Counted from the first letter of the stretch, positions 10,426 to 19,084 are shown. The stretch: DNA of 64,000 nucleotides from Betaproteobacteria bacterium (GCA_016717855.1 JADKEV010000012.1:62001-126000), one strand, 5' to 3'. The notes: a model not told the origin generated them from the sequence alone. Translations and numbers: made by a program.

Positions 10426-10757
10426 GCGGCTCCCAGCGCGTCGACCCGCGCGGCGCAGATCAGGTCATTCAGCGTGATGCCGCCGGCGTCGTGCGTGCTG
10501 AACGCCACGCCGCAGCGGTTGTAGCGCACGTCCAGGTCGGGGTGATGGTCCTGCTGGTTGGCAATCCACGCCACCGCGTTGACGAACGCCATGGTCCGGT
10601 AATAGTCGGGAAAGCGGTAGGTCTTGCGCAGGGCGTTGTCGCCGCGGCTCCAGCCGGGCAGCGTGGCCAGCGCCGCGTCGATATCGGCATCCGCCAGCTT
10701 GGGCTGGCCGGGACGGCAGTCGTGGGTGCGCAGTGACGCGGCGGAATGCGCGGTCAC
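10422..10757 (-). CDS. phhB: 4a-hydroxytetrahydrobiopterin dehydratase
   Basis: A 111-residue pterin-4a-carbinolamine dehydratase that recycles the cofactor of aromatic amino acid hydroxylases. The active-site region NQQDHHPDLDVRYNRCGVAFSTHDAGGIT contains the diagnostic HHP followed by the downstream histidine. The start overlaps the stop of the upstream hypothetical gene (10754-10757) and its own stop overlaps the rsgA start. No phenylalanine hydroxylase gene is in the window. An N-terminal stretch of about 15 residues before PKLADADID is longer than usual, so a downstream start is possible, but the 4-bp coupling supports the one given. Confidence 0.93.
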   Translation of the reverse strand: MTAHSAASLRTHDCRPGQPKLADADIDAALATLPGWSRGDNALRKTYRFPDYYRTMAFVNAVAWIANQQDHHPDLDVRYNRCGVAFSTHDAGGITLNDLICAARVDALGAA

Positions 10758-11071
10758 TTGAACTCGACTGGCTGCGAATTCAGGAACGCGGCCAGGTGTT
10801 CGCCTTCCTCGGGGAAGCCCAGCGACGTGCCGGGATCGGCGCAGGCGTTGGGCGGCGCCTCGGCGACGACGCCGAGCGGGCCGCGGTCGAGCCGGATCGG
10901 CCGGCCGCTGGTCGACTGGACATAGATGCGGCAGCCGATGCAGACCTTGCCTTGTCCCTGGCGGAATGATGGCGCGTCCGGCTTGTCCAGGCGGCTGGCA
11001 TGCAGGTTGGCCGCGCCCAGCGTCGCGGCGAGTGTGGCAGCCCCGAGCAATGCGGTGATCGAATGTCTCAT
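10754..11071 (-). CDS. Exported small hypothetical protein with a CxxC motif
   Basis: A 105-residue protein with a clear signal peptide (MRHSITALLGAATLAATLGA, residues 1-20) and a mature part holding CIGCRIYV and one further cysteine (PPNACADPG). It is not recognised as a named family. The CxxC pair could be a disulphide or a metal site. It sits between ste24 and phhB with a 12-bp gap upstream and an ATGA overlap downstream, so it is expressed with a membrane protease and a ribosome GTPase. No function is proposed. Confidence 0.7.
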   Translation of the reverse strand: MRHSITALLGAATLAATLGAANLHASRLDKPDAPSFRQGQGKVCIGCRIYVQSTSGRPIRLDRGPLGVVAEAPPNACADPGTSLGFPEEGEHLAAFLNSQPVEFK

Positions 11072-11083
11072 GTTGCGTCTCCT

Positions 11084-12343
11084 TCAGCCGGCTGCCTGCA
11101 GCCGCGCGATGCGGACCGCGGCCGGCGGGTGCGAGTCGTAAAAGGCCGAGTGCAACGGGTCGGGCGTCAGCGTCGAGGCGTTGTCTTCGTACATTTTTAC
11201 CAGAGAATGGGCCAGATCGCCAGCGGAAGCCTGCGCCGCCGCATAGGCGTCGGCCTCGAACTCATGTTTGCGGGAATAGGCCGAGAACAGCGGCGAGAGC
11301 GGAAAGGTGACCAGCGGGACGACCAGCGCGAAGAGCAGCAGCGCCATCGCATTCGACTGCCCGCCGGCCGCTGGCGGCACGCCCAGCCCGGCGTAGAACC
11401 AGGGCTGGGTCATCAGCAGGCTCAACAGCCAGAGGAACAGCAGGCTTGCCGCGAAGATCCAGATCATCCGCTTGATGATGTGCCGGCGCTTGAAGTGCCC
11501 CAGTTCATGGGCGAGCACGGCTTCCACCTCGGCCGGCTCCAGCGACTTGAGCAGCGTGTCGAAAAAGACGATGCGCCGCGCCGCGCCGAAGCCGGTGAAG
11601 TACGCATTGCCGTGGCTGGAGCGCTTCGAGCCATCCATCACGAACAGGCCCTTGAACTGGAACCCGCAGCGCGCCAGCAGCGCTTCGATCCGCTGCTTCA
11701 CGGCGCCGTCCTCGAGCGGACTGAACTTGTTGAACAGCGGCGCGATGAACGTCGGGTACAGCACCAGCAGCAGCAGCTGGAATGCCGTCCACGCCAGCCA
11801 GGCGTAGAGCCACCACAACGCACCGGCGGATTGCATCAGCCACAGCACTAGCGCGGCCAGCGGCAGCCCCAGTGCGGCGCCCAACAGCAGGCCCTTCGCC
11901 AAGTCGACCAGCCAGAGCTGCCACGTCATCTTGTTGAAGCCGAACCGGGCCTCGACCCCGAACGTGCCGTAGATTGACAGCGGCAGGCCCACGACACCCG
12001 CCACCAGCGCGTAGCCGACGAGCAGCGCGAGGTCGCGCAACAGTGGCTGGTCGGTGAGTCCCGCGGCGATGCCGTACAACCAGGCCAGCCCGCCGCCCAG
12101 CGTGAGCGCCAGCGCCAGCGCGGCGCCGACGACTTCGTCGGCGATTCCGAGGCGGGTCTTGGCGATCGTGTAGTCGGCTGCCTTCTGGTGCGCCGGCAAC
12201 GTGATCTTCCCGGCGAACTGCTGCGGCACCTGGTCGCGATGGGCGCGCACGTGCCGCATCTGGCGCGCGTCGAGCCAGAATTTCAGGGCCAGGTTCAACG
12301 CGTAGAGCGCGAGAAAGATGAGAGTGAAGGTTGCGGCGTTCAT
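11084..12343 (-). CDS. M48 family membrane metalloprotease, Ste24/CAAX protease type
   Basis: A 419-residue integral membrane zinc protease. Several hydrophobic segments (for example residues 1-20, about 60-120 and 150-200) precede the zinc motif HELGH in VEAVLAHELGHFKRRHI, with the third ligand glutamate in the KHEFEADAYAA segment near the C-terminus. In bacteria such proteins degrade misfolded membrane proteins; prenylated substrates are not expected. The length matches Ste24 (about 420) rather than the shorter HtpX. It is the first gene of a four-gene operon and is divergent from orn, with 64 bp between the starts. Confidence 0.93.
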   Translation of the reverse strand: MNAATFTLIFLALYALNLALKFWLDARQMRHVRAHRDQVPQQFAGKITLPAHQKAADYTIAKTRLGIADEVVGAALALALTLGGGLAWLYGIAAGLTDQPLLRDLALLVGYALVAGVVGLPLSIYGTFGVEARFGFNKMTWQLWLVDLAKGLLLGAALGLPLAALVLWLMQSAGALWWLYAWLAWTAFQLLLLVLYPTFIAPLFNKFSPLEDGAVKQRIEALLARCGFQFKGLFVMDGSKRSSHGNAYFTGFGAARRIVFFDTLLKSLEPAEVEAVLAHELGHFKRRHIIKRMIWIFAASLLFLWLLSLLMTQPWFYAGLGVPPAAGGQSNAMALLLFALVVPLVTFPLSPLFSAYSRKHEFEADAYAAAQASAGDLAHSLVKMYEDNASTLTPDPLHSAFYDSHPPAAVRIARLQAAG

Positions 12344-12407
12344 GCGGGCGTGGCGGGTACGTGTGCGACAATGTGCGCTGTCAATTCACCGATTATGGCA
12401 CACAGGC

Positions 12408-12953
12408 ATGGCGCAAGACCCCACGCGGCTGATCTGGGTCGATATGGAAATGACGGGACTCAAGCCGGATACGGACAGGGTCATCGAAGTGGCAATCGTG
12501 ATCACCGACAACGACCTGAATGCCGTCGCCGAGTCGCCGGTGCTGGTGCTGCATCAGGACGACGCGACACTGCGCGGCATGGATGCGTGGAACCAGGCGA
12601 CCCACGCGCGGACCGGTCTGATCGACAAGGTCAAGTCGTCGACGCTGGACGAGGCGGCGGTCGAGGCGGCGATGATCGCTTTCCTGCGCGGCTACGTCCC
12701 GGCGAACGTGTCGCCGATGTGCGGCAATTCGATCTGCCAGGACCGCCGCTTCCTGGCGCGGTGGATGCCGAAACTGGAGGACTACTTCCATTACCGCAAC
12801 CTGGACGTGAGCACGCTCAAGGAACTGGCCAGGCGCTGGAAGCCGGACGTCGCCAAAGGCGTCGTCAAGCGCGGCGCCCACACGGCGCTGGACGACATCC
12901 GCGAGTCGATCGACGAAATGAAGTTCTACCGCGACAACTTCCTGAAACTGTGA
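12408..12953 (+). CDS. orn: Oligoribonuclease
   Basis: A 181-residue 3'-5' exoribonuclease of the DEDDh family that removes 2-5 nt RNA fragments. The first acidic motif is WVDMEMTG (Asp12, Glu14), the second lies in NSICQDRRFL, and the third is HTALDDIRESI with the catalytic His and Asp. Size and motifs match E. coli Orn closely. The ATG at 12408 is chosen because upstream in-frame codons do not resemble the family. It is followed 19 bp later by a Nudix gene. Confidence 0.97.
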   Translation: MAQDPTRLIWVDMEMTGLKPDTDRVIEVAIVITDNDLNAVAESPVLVLHQDDATLRGMDAWNQATHARTGLIDKVKSSTLDEAAVEAAMIAFLRGYVPANVSPMCGNSICQDRRFLARWMPKLEDYFHYRNLDVSTLKELARRWKPDVAKGVVKRGAHTALDDIRESIDEMKFYRDNFLKL

Positions 12954-12972
12954 TGGCCGGCGCGAGGCAAGG

Positions 12973-13521
12973 GTGAAGTTCTGCAGCACCTGCGGCAGCG
13001 CCAACCTGGCGCTGCGCATTCCCGAGGGCGACACGCTGCCGCGGATCGTGTGCGCCGACTGCGCGGCGATCCACTACCAGAATCCCCGCGTGGTCGTCGG
13101 CTGCCTGCCGGCGTGGGAAGACAAGGTGCTGCTGTGCAAGCGCGCGATCGAGCCGCGCTACGGATTGTGGACGCTGCCCGCCGGCTTCCTGGAGAACGGC
13201 GAAACGGTGGAGCAGGGGGCGCTGCGGGAGACGCTGGAGGAAGCCAACGCGCGGGTCGAGCCGGTCGGTTTGTACACGATGATCTCGCTGCTCCACGTCC
13301 ATCAGGTCTATATGATGTACCGCGCACGGCTCCTCGATCTCGATTTCGGCCCGGGGACCGAGAGCCTGGAAGTCCGGCTGTTCACCGAAGCCGAGATACC
13401 CTGGGAGACGCTGGCCTTCCGCACCATCGCGCGCACGCTGCGCCGCTACTTCCTCGACCGCAAGCTGGGCTCGTATGCATTTCACAGCAGCGCCATCGAC
13501 CGGCCGCGGCGGGCGAGCTAG
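12973..13521 (+). CDS. Nudix hydrolase with N-terminal zinc ribbon
   Basis: A 182-residue protein with a four-cysteine zinc ribbon (Cys4, Cys7, Cys27, Cys30), as in NADH pyrophosphatase, joined to a Nudix domain. The Nudix box reads G-FLENG-E...RETLEEAN; the usual glycine near the end is replaced by asparagine, a variant also seen in relatives, while the catalytic RE..EE residues are kept. It probably hydrolyses a nucleoside diphosphate derivative such as an ADP-sugar or NAD(H). Translation starts at GTG (12973). It follows orn by 19 bp and probably shares its transcript. Confidence 0.88.
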   Translation: MKFCSTCGSANLALRIPEGDTLPRIVCADCAAIHYQNPRVVVGCLPAWEDKVLLCKRAIEPRYGLWTLPAGFLENGETVEQGALRETLEEANARVEPVGLYTMISLLHVHQVYMMYRARLLDLDFGPGTESLEVRLFTEAEIPWETLAFRTIARTLRRYFLDRKLGSYAFHSSAIDRPRRAS

Positions 13522-13525
13522 CAAG

Positions 13526-13626
13526 ACTTCCCTCCCCGGAGGGCGGGTGAGGGAGGGGCCGTCCCGGCGTTACGGCGCCGGGCGGGCGCCCTCATCTCCA
13601 GCCCTTCTCCCCGAGGGAGAAGGGGG
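13526..13626. repeat. Composite palindromic intergenic element
   Basis: Two inverted repeats lie back to back between the Nudix and PH-domain genes. The first has arms CCCTCCC (13530-13536) and GGGAGGG (13551-13557). The second has perfect 10-bp arms CCCTTCTCCC (13602-13611) and GGGAGAAGGG (13615-13624) with a 3-nt loop. The second resembles the CCCTTCTCCC...GGGAGAAGGG elements scattered through many proteobacterial genomes. Either hairpin could end or stabilise transcripts, but there is no U-run. Confidence 0.75.
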
Positions 13627-13665
13627 TTACTCTAGAATGCCCGAACAGCCTACGGAACCCAATAC

Positions 13666-14100
13666 ATGAGCGCACAAGAGAACATCATCTGGGAAGGCAG
13701 CCCGTCCCAGGTCACGAATCTGGGCACTTACGTCGTCTGCGCGCTGCTGTTCTTCCTGGTTGTGCCAGTCCTTTACGCCATCTGGCGCTGGATCGAGACG
13801 CGCTGCTTCCGCTACGCCGTGTCAGACCAGCGCATTCGAGTCACCCAGGGCGTGTTCAACAAGCGCACCGACAGCATCGAACTCTACCGCGTCAAGGACG
13901 TCGTGCTGCTGCAGCCGTTTTTCCTGCGCCTGTTTGGCCTGGGCAACGTCGAATTGCGCACTTCGGACATGACGTCCCCGCTGTTGACGATGCGTGCGGT
14001 GCCGGGGCCGGCGGCGTTGCGGGAGAAGGTGTTGCTGGCGGCCGAAGCGCGGCGCGATGCCAAGGGCGTGCGCGAACTCGACGTCAGCGAGCGCCTGTAA
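13666..14100 (+). CDS. PH domain-containing membrane protein (bPH2 type)
   Basis: A 144-residue protein with one transmembrane helix (residues about 20-45, LGTYVVCALLFFLVVPVLYA) and a C-terminal bacterial pleckstrin-homology-like domain, recognised from YAVSDQRIRVTQGVFNKRTDSIELYRVKDV followed by FGLGNVELRTSD. The length is that of single-domain bPH2 proteins. The function is unknown. It ends 15 bp from the convergent phosphomannomutase gene. Confidence 0.85.
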   Translation: MSAQENIIWEGSPSQVTNLGTYVVCALLFFLVVPVLYAIWRWIETRCFRYAVSDQRIRVTQGVFNKRTDSIELYRVKDVVLLQPFFLRLFGLGNVELRTSDMTSPLLTMRAVPGPAALREKVLLAAEARRDAKGVRELDVSERL

Positions 14101-14115
14101 GCTGGTCGTCCAGGG

Positions 14116-15501
14116 TCAGTGCCCGCCCGCGGCGATCGCGGCATCGGGCTTGAGCGCGCGGATCGCCGCGAGCAGATCGCGCTGGATCCGCTCCAGCGCC
14201 ACCTGATTGTCCGCCTCGAAGCGCAGCACGATCACCGGCGTGGTGTTGGATGCGCGGGCCAGGCCGAACCCGTCGGCGTATTCCACCCGCAGGCCATCGA
14301 TGCGCACGATGTCCCGGGCGCCGGGGAAGCGCGCCTGTTCCGCCATCCGCGCGATCAGCGTGTGCGCCTCGCCCTCGGCGCACGGCACCTGCAGCTCGGG
14401 CGTCGACAGGCTGTCGGGCAGCGCCTCGAGGATCGCGCCGGGGTCGGCGTGGCGCGACAGGATTTCCAGCAGCCGCGCGCCGCAGTACAACCCGTCGTCG
14501 AAGCCGAACCAGCGCTCCCTGAAGAACGTGTGGCCGCTCATTTCGCCGGCCAGCGGCGCGCCGACTTCCTTCATCTTCGCCTTGATCAGCGAATGTCCGG
14601 TCTTCCACATCAGCGGCACGCCGCCATGCCGCTCGATCCAGGGCTTGAGGTTGCGCGTCGACTTCACGTCGTAGATGATGGTCGCCCCGGGATTGCGCGC
14701 GAGCACGTCCTGCGCGTAGAGCATGAGCTGCCGGTCGGGATAGATCACCGCGCCGCCTTTGGTGACGACGCCCAGCCGGTCGCCGTCGCCGTCGAACGCG
14801 AGTCCCAGTTCGCAATCGGTTTCGGCCAGGCAACGGATCAGGTCCCGCAGGTTCGCGGGTTGCGATGGATCGGGGTGGTGGTTGGGGAAAGTCCCGTCGA
14901 CTTCGCAGAACAACTCGGTGACTGCGCAACCCAGCCGCCTGAACAGTTCCGGTGCGTAGGCGCCCGCGATGCCGTTGCCCGCATCGATGGCGATTTTTAT
15001 TGGCCGCGCCAGCCTGACGTCGCCCGTGACGCGGGCCATGTACGCCTCGCGGACATCAGCGCGCGCGAGCCGCCCCGCGCCATGGCGCACCTCGCCGGCG
15101 AGGAGGCGGCGCCTGAGCTGCTGGATGCCATCGCCCGAGAGTGTCTCGTCGCCGATGACCATCTTCAGCCCGTTGTAGTCGGGCGGGTTGTGGCTGCCGG
15201 TGACCATCACCGAGCAGCGGGTGGCCAGGTGCGTCGCCGCGAAGTACGTGAGCGGCGTGGTGACCAGGCCGATGTCGAGCGCATGGGCGCCGCTGGCCTG
15301 GATGCCGGCGGCGAGCGCGGATTTGAGTTCCGGCCCCGACAACCGGCCGTCACAGCCTATGGCGAGCGTGTCGCAGCCGGCTTCGAGCGCCAGCGTGCCC
15401 AGGCCCTGGCCGATGCTGCGCACGATCTCCGGTGTCAGCGTCTTCCCGACTATGCCGCGGATGTCGTAGGCTTTGAAAATTTCCTGGGGCAGTGGGGGCA
15501 T
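14116..15501 (-). CDS. Phosphomannomutase/phosphoglucomutase
   Basis: A 461-residue alpha-D-phosphohexomutase that interconverts mannose or glucose 6- and 1-phosphates for polysaccharide, LPS or alginate-like precursors. Ordered motifs: KAYDIRG at the N-terminus, catalytic phosphoserine loop TGSHNP, metal loop DGDGDR, sugar-specificity loop GEMSGH and phosphate-binding loop RASNTTP. All are intact and the length equals Pseudomonas AlgC. It may supply sugar nucleotide precursors for envelope polymers; the NdvB-type glucan synthase at the right end also uses UDP-glucose. It is followed on the same strand, upstream, by a YheT-like hydrolase gene 33 bp away. Confidence 0.95.
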   Translation of the reverse strand: MPPLPQEIFKAYDIRGIVGKTLTPEIVRSIGQGLGTLALEAGCDTLAIGCDGRLSGPELKSALAAGIQASGAHALDIGLVTTPLTYFAATHLATRCSVMVTGSHNPPDYNGLKMVIGDETLSGDGIQQLRRRLLAGEVRHGAGRLARADVREAYMARVTGDVRLARPIKIAIDAGNGIAGAYAPELFRRLGCAVTELFCEVDGTFPNHHPDPSQPANLRDLIRCLAETDCELGLAFDGDGDRLGVVTKGGAVIYPDRQLMLYAQDVLARNPGATIIYDVKSTRNLKPWIERHGGVPLMWKTGHSLIKAKMKEVGAPLAGEMSGHTFFRERWFGFDDGLYCGARLLEILSRHADPGAILEALPDSLSTPELQVPCAEGEAHTLIARMAEQARFPGARDIVRIDGLRVEYADGFGLARASNTTPVIVLRFEADNQVALERIQRDLLAAIRALKPDAAIAAGGH

Positions 15502-15534
15502 CGGTGTGTCCGGGAGGAAAGTGTCAGGTTGGGT

Positions 15535-16539
15535 TCAGGGGCTGCGCGGCGCCGCCGCGTTCGATGGCCATGCGCCCGCGGGCGCCAGGTGTTCCGTGAA
15601 GTACCGCAGCAGCCGCCGCGGCAGCCATGCCGGATCGCCGGGCCACGGTCCGTGCAGGAAGCCGACGTGCCCGCCGTGGTCCGGCAGCTCCAGCGTCACC
15701 GCCGGCGACACCACCAGCGGGGCGGGCAGCGCGGTCAAGGGCATGAACGGGTCGTTCCTGGCGTTGATGATCAGCGTCGGCAGTTCGATGTGGCGCAGCC
15801 AGGACAGCGAGCTGCCGCGATCCCAGTAGTCGTCCGCACTGCGGAAGCCGTGCAGCGGGGCGGTGAACACGTCGTCGAAGTCGTACAGGGTGCGGCAGCG
15901 GCGGATGCGGTCCGCGCTGACGCGATCGGGAAAGAGCCGTGCCTTGGCGAGTCCCTTGCGCCGCATCGTGCGCATGAAATTCCACGTATAGACCATGTTG
16001 AACCCGCGCTGGATGGCCTCGCCGCCCGCCCGCAGGCTGAGCGGCGCCGACACCGCGGCCGCCGCGGCCAGCAGCTTGCGCGCGTCGCCCCCGGCCCGGC
16101 CGAGCCAGTTGAGGAGCGCGCTGCCGCCCAGCGATACGCCGGCGGCGAACATCGCGGCCGGCCGCGCGCGGTCGTGGATAACCTGCAGCAGCCAGCCCGC
16201 CTCGGCGTAGTCGCCGGAGTGGTAGGCGCGCGGAAGCCGGTTCGGCTCGCCCGAACATCCGCGCCAGTGTGGCACGACGCCGCGCCACCCGCGCGCCTGC
16301 ACCGTGCTCATCATCGCCCGCGCGTAGTGCGATTGCGAACTGCCTTCGAGGCCGTGGAACAGCACTACCAGCGGTTGTCCCGCTGGGCCGTCGATCCAGT
16401 CGAGATCGACAAAGTCGCCGTCGGGGGTATCGATGCGCTCCCGGCGATAGCGCGGCAGCGGCAGCCGGCGGAAGAAGTACGGGACGATGGTCTGCAAGTG
16501 CCCGCCGGGCAGCCAGCGGGGACAACGGTAGTCGCGCAT
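15535..16539 (-). CDS. YheT-like alpha/beta hydrolase
   Basis: A 334-residue hydrolase of the YheT family. The N-terminal RCPRWLPGGHLQTIVPYFFRR is diagnostic, the oxyanion region is VLFHGLEGSSQSHYA, the nucleophile elbow is GVSLGG, the acid lies in INARNDPFMP and the catalytic histidine in DHGGHVGFL. The substrate is unknown; relatives act on esters. It lies 33 bp upstream of the phosphomannomutase gene on the same strand and is divergent from the PhyH gene, with 144 bp between the starts. Confidence 0.92.
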   Translation of the reverse strand: MRDYRCPRWLPGGHLQTIVPYFFRRLPLPRYRRERIDTPDGDFVDLDWIDGPAGQPLVVLFHGLEGSSQSHYARAMMSTVQARGWRGVVPHWRGCSGEPNRLPRAYHSGDYAEAGWLLQVIHDRARPAAMFAAGVSLGGSALLNWLGRAGGDARKLLAAAAAVSAPLSLRAGGEAIQRGFNMVYTWNFMRTMRRKGLAKARLFPDRVSADRIRRCRTLYDFDDVFTAPLHGFRSADDYWDRGSSLSWLRHIELPTLIINARNDPFMPLTALPAPLVVSPAVTLELPDHGGHVGFLHGPWPGDPAWLPRRLLRYFTEHLAPAGAWPSNAAAPRSP

Positions 16540-16683
16540 TCCGCATTTTATCGCAGGGCACGCGGAAACCCGGCATTTCGGGCCGGCGCGACCATCGGCC
16601 CTCGCGCCGGTCTGTCAGGCTTCGCACGGTCATGCTAGTCTTGCGCCGCAGGCACCGGCAACGCCGATGGCAAGGAGACGCGA

Positions 16684-17526
16684 ATGAGACTGACGCGGCA
16701 GCAGACCGAAGCCTTCGAGCGCGAGGGCTACCTGTTCTTCCCCGGCCTGTTCACGCCCGCGGAAATCCAGGTCCTCCAGCACGAGGTCCCGAACCTCTAC
16801 GCGCAGCGCCGGCCCGAGAATGTCCGCGAAAAGACCGGCGACGTGGTGCGCACCAACTTCGCCGCCCACATGTACAGCGCGCCGTTCGCCCGGCTGGCGC
16901 GGCACCCGCGGATGGTGCTGCCGGTGATGCAATTGTTCGACGAGCAGGTTTACATGCACCAGTTCAAGATCAATGGGAAGGCGGCGTTCGACGGCGACGT
17001 GTGGCAATGGCACCAGGACTACGGGACCTGGAAGAACGACGACGACATGCCGGCGCCGCGCGCGATGAACGTCGCGATCTTCCTCGACGAAGTCAACGAG
17101 TTCAACGGTCCGCTGATGTTCATCCCGGGCAGCCACCGGCTGGGCGTGCTGGACGCCGCGCACGACACCTCCACCACCAGCTACCCGTTGTGGACCATCG
17201 ATCACGCCACCATCGCCAGCCTGGTCGCGCGCGGCGGCATCGTCGCGCCCAAGGGTCCGGCCGGCTCGATGATCCTGTTCCACTCCTGCCTGGTCCACGC
17301 GTCGACGTCGAACCTGTCGCCGTGGAACCGGGTCAGCGTCTATCTGAGCCTGTGCGCGGTATCCAATCACATCCGCCGCTTCAAGCGGCCCGAGTACATC
17401 GCGCACCGCGACTTCACGCCGATCGAATGCCTGCCTGACGATTGCCTGCTCGCGGATTACCCGGTGGCGCTGCCCTGGCGGGACGGCACGCCGGAGCCGG
17501 CGCTGAAGTCCGCGGCGGCGGCGTAG
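16684..17526 (+). CDS. Phytanoyl-CoA dioxygenase (PhyH) family protein
   Basis: A 280-residue Fe(II)/2-oxoglutarate dioxygenase. The metal ligands are visible as HQD in WQWHQDYGTW (HxD) and the distal histidine in LFHSCLVHAS; the arginine that binds 2-oxoglutarate is probably in PWNRVSVYLS. An AAGGAGACGCGA ribosome site precedes the ATG at 16684. Bacterial PhyH proteins hydroxylate varied substrates, including ectoine and alkyl or phosphonate compounds; the HxD block resembles EctD/ThpD but no ectoine genes are nearby. It converges with the DAHP synthase gene. Confidence 0.88.
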   Translation: MRLTRQQTEAFEREGYLFFPGLFTPAEIQVLQHEVPNLYAQRRPENVREKTGDVVRTNFAAHMYSAPFARLARHPRMVLPVMQLFDEQVYMHQFKINGKAAFDGDVWQWHQDYGTWKNDDDMPAPRAMNVAIFLDEVNEFNGPLMFIPGSHRLGVLDAAHDTSTTSYPLWTIDHATIASLVARGGIVAPKGPAGSMILFHSCLVHASTSNLSPWNRVSVYLSLCAVSNHIRRFKRPEYIAHRDFTPIECLPDDCLLADYPVALPWRDGTPEPALKSAAAA

Positions 17527-17541
17527 GGTTTCGCCCGGGCT

Positions 17542-18609
17542 TCAGCGCTCCGCGATCGTCGCCCGGCGCTGGCGCACCGCGGCGGCCAGCGTGTCGAGCA
17601 ACGTGACCGTTTCGTCCCAGCCGATGCAGCCGTCGGTGATCGACACCCCGTACTCCAGCGCCTTGCCCGGCAGCAAGTCCTGCCGCCCGGCCTTGAGATG
17701 GCTCTCGATCATGACGCCGACGATCCGTTCTTCGCCGCCCGCGAGTTGGGCGGCGACATCCGCGCCGACCTGGATCTGGTTTTCATGCCGCTTCTGGCTG
17801 TTGGCATGCGAGAAATCGACCATCAGCCGCGCCCCCAGCCCGGCGCCGGCGACGTCCCTGGCTGCCGCATCGACGCTGGCCGCATCGTAGTTGGTAGATT
17901 TTCCACCCCGCAGGATCACGTGGCAGTCTTCGTTGCCGTTGGTCGAAACTATCGCCGAGTGGCCGGCCTTGGTCACCGATAGAAAGTGATGCGGCGACGC
18001 GGCGGCCTTGATCGCATCGACGGCGATGCGCACGTTGCCGTCGGTCCCGTTCTTGAACCCGACGGGGCAGGACAGCCCGGAGGCGAGCTCGCGATGCACC
18101 TGGCTTTCGGTCGTCCGCGCGCCGATCGCGCCCCAGCTGATCAGGTCGGCGATGTACTGCGGCGTGATCATGTCCAGGAATTCGGTCGCAGTGGGTAGGC
18201 CAAGCTCGGCGACGTCGAGCAACAAGCCGCGCGCGGCGCGCAGGCCTTCGTTGATGCGGAAGCTGCCGTCGAGGCGGGGATCGTTGATCAGGCCTTTCCA
18301 TCCGACTGTCGTGCGCGGCTTCTCGAAATAGACGCGCATCACGACGATCAGGTCGTCGGCCAGCCGGTTCTTGACGGCGACGAGCCTGCGGGCGTATTCC
18401 AACGCGGCCTTGGGGTCGTGAATGGAACAGGGACCGACCACGATCAGCAACCGGTCGTCGGCACCGTGGAGTATGCGATGGATCGCAGCGCGGGTTTCAA
18501 AGACCGTCGCGGCCGCCGCTTCAGTGGCCGGAAACTCGCGGATAACATGGCCGGGCGGAGCTAACTCTTTGATTTCCTTGATTCTGAGGTCGTCGGTATT
18601 GTGCATCAT
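17542..18609 (-). CDS. aroG: 3-deoxy-7-phosphoheptulonate (DAHP) synthase, class I AroG type
   Basis: First enzyme of the shikimate pathway, joining phosphoenolpyruvate and erythrose 4-phosphate. The 355-residue product matches E. coli AroG closely: DDLRIKEIKEL at the N-terminus, VVGPCSIHDP, the PEP-binding KPRTTVGWKGL, GARTTESQVHRELASGL and VMIESHL. The ATG at 18609 is preferred over one at 18666 because AGAGGGT lies just before it, the protein then begins like AroG, and the predicted transcription start falls only a few bases before 18666. The N-terminal extension typical of feedback-regulated enzymes is present; which aromatic amino acid inhibits it cannot be told. Confidence 0.95.
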   Translation of the reverse strand: MMHNTDDLRIKEIKELAPPGHVIREFPATEAAAATVFETRAAIHRILHGADDRLLIVVGPCSIHDPKAALEYARRLVAVKNRLADDLIVVMRVYFEKPRTTVGWKGLINDPRLDGSFRINEGLRAARGLLLDVAELGLPTATEFLDMITPQYIADLISWGAIGARTTESQVHRELASGLSCPVGFKNGTDGNVRIAVDAIKAAASPHHFLSVTKAGHSAIVSTNGNEDCHVILRGGKSTNYDAASVDAAARDVAGAGLGARLMVDFSHANSQKRHENQIQVGADVAAQLAGGEERIVGVMIESHLKAGRQDLLPGKALEYGVSITDGCIGWDETVTLLDTLAAAVRQRRATIAER

Positions 18610-18678
18610 CGTGACCCTCTGCTCTGTTTGCACCGCTTCGGTGCGGCTAATTGCGGTGAGTGCCATCGTCAGTTACCC

Positions 18679-18707
18679 AATTTACTAAATTGTTGAATTG
18701 ATTGCAA
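18679..18707 (-). promoter_or_regulatory. Sigma70-type promoter of the DAHP synthase gene
   Basis: On the minus strand a -35 element TTGCAA (18707-18702) and a -10 element TAAATT (18684-18679) are separated by exactly 17 bp. The predicted transcription start near 18672 gives a leader of about 60 nt to the ATG at 18609. The surrounding DNA is A+T-rich compared with its neighbours. No known aromatic-amino-acid repressor site was recognised. Confidence 0.6.
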
Positions 18708-18810
18708 AGTTTTTTCAGTCCGACCGACTGGACGCAACATCTAGTGGTCCTGCCGGCCCACGTTTCAACCGGTTGTGGTGGGTGTTTTTGCAACGCCAAA
18801 ATGGTCGTTT

Positions 18811-18908
18811 TTGGCCGGTACAGGGTCGGCCAATCCTAGCTTAAACCATACATTTCTTCTGGATCAACAACAGAAAATTTCAACTTACTACGAATTTCAA
18901 CTGATAAT
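18811..18908. other. A+T-rich divergent intergenic region with a hairpin and direct repeats
   Basis: The 475-bp gap between aroG and psiF is unusually A+T-rich. It contains an inverted repeat TTGGCCG (18811-18817)/CGGCCAA (18827-18833), and a 10-bp direct repeat AATTTCAACT at 18876-18885 and 18893-18902. The second repeat is followed at once by GATAAT (18903-18908), which resembles a -10 box facing psiF. The repeats would then occupy the -35 region, as an activator site does. This is inference; the remainder of the gap shows nothing else recognisable. Confidence 0.35.
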
Positions 18909-19084
18909 GCCATTGTAACCTGTTTTATGCTGCACTGCACGATACGAAAATGCGAATTGCCCGGAGGGCGCGCAAGTTAGCGGTTGCTTCCCGCCAAAGT
19001 GTTGGCGTAGACTGCCTTCGTCGGGTGATTCCGACCATTTCCAAAACAGTTGAGGCAACTCGAGGAGCGATACGAAGGAGATCT

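Noticed and set aside
14119..16638. Plus-strand frame of about 840 codons
   Set aside because: Antisense to the phosphomannomutase and YheT-like genes, both strongly supported on minus.
18610..18666. Alternative upstream ATG for DAHP synthase at 18666
   Set aside because: It would lie a few bases after the predicted transcription start and lacks a ribosome site; the AroG-like start at 18609 has one.
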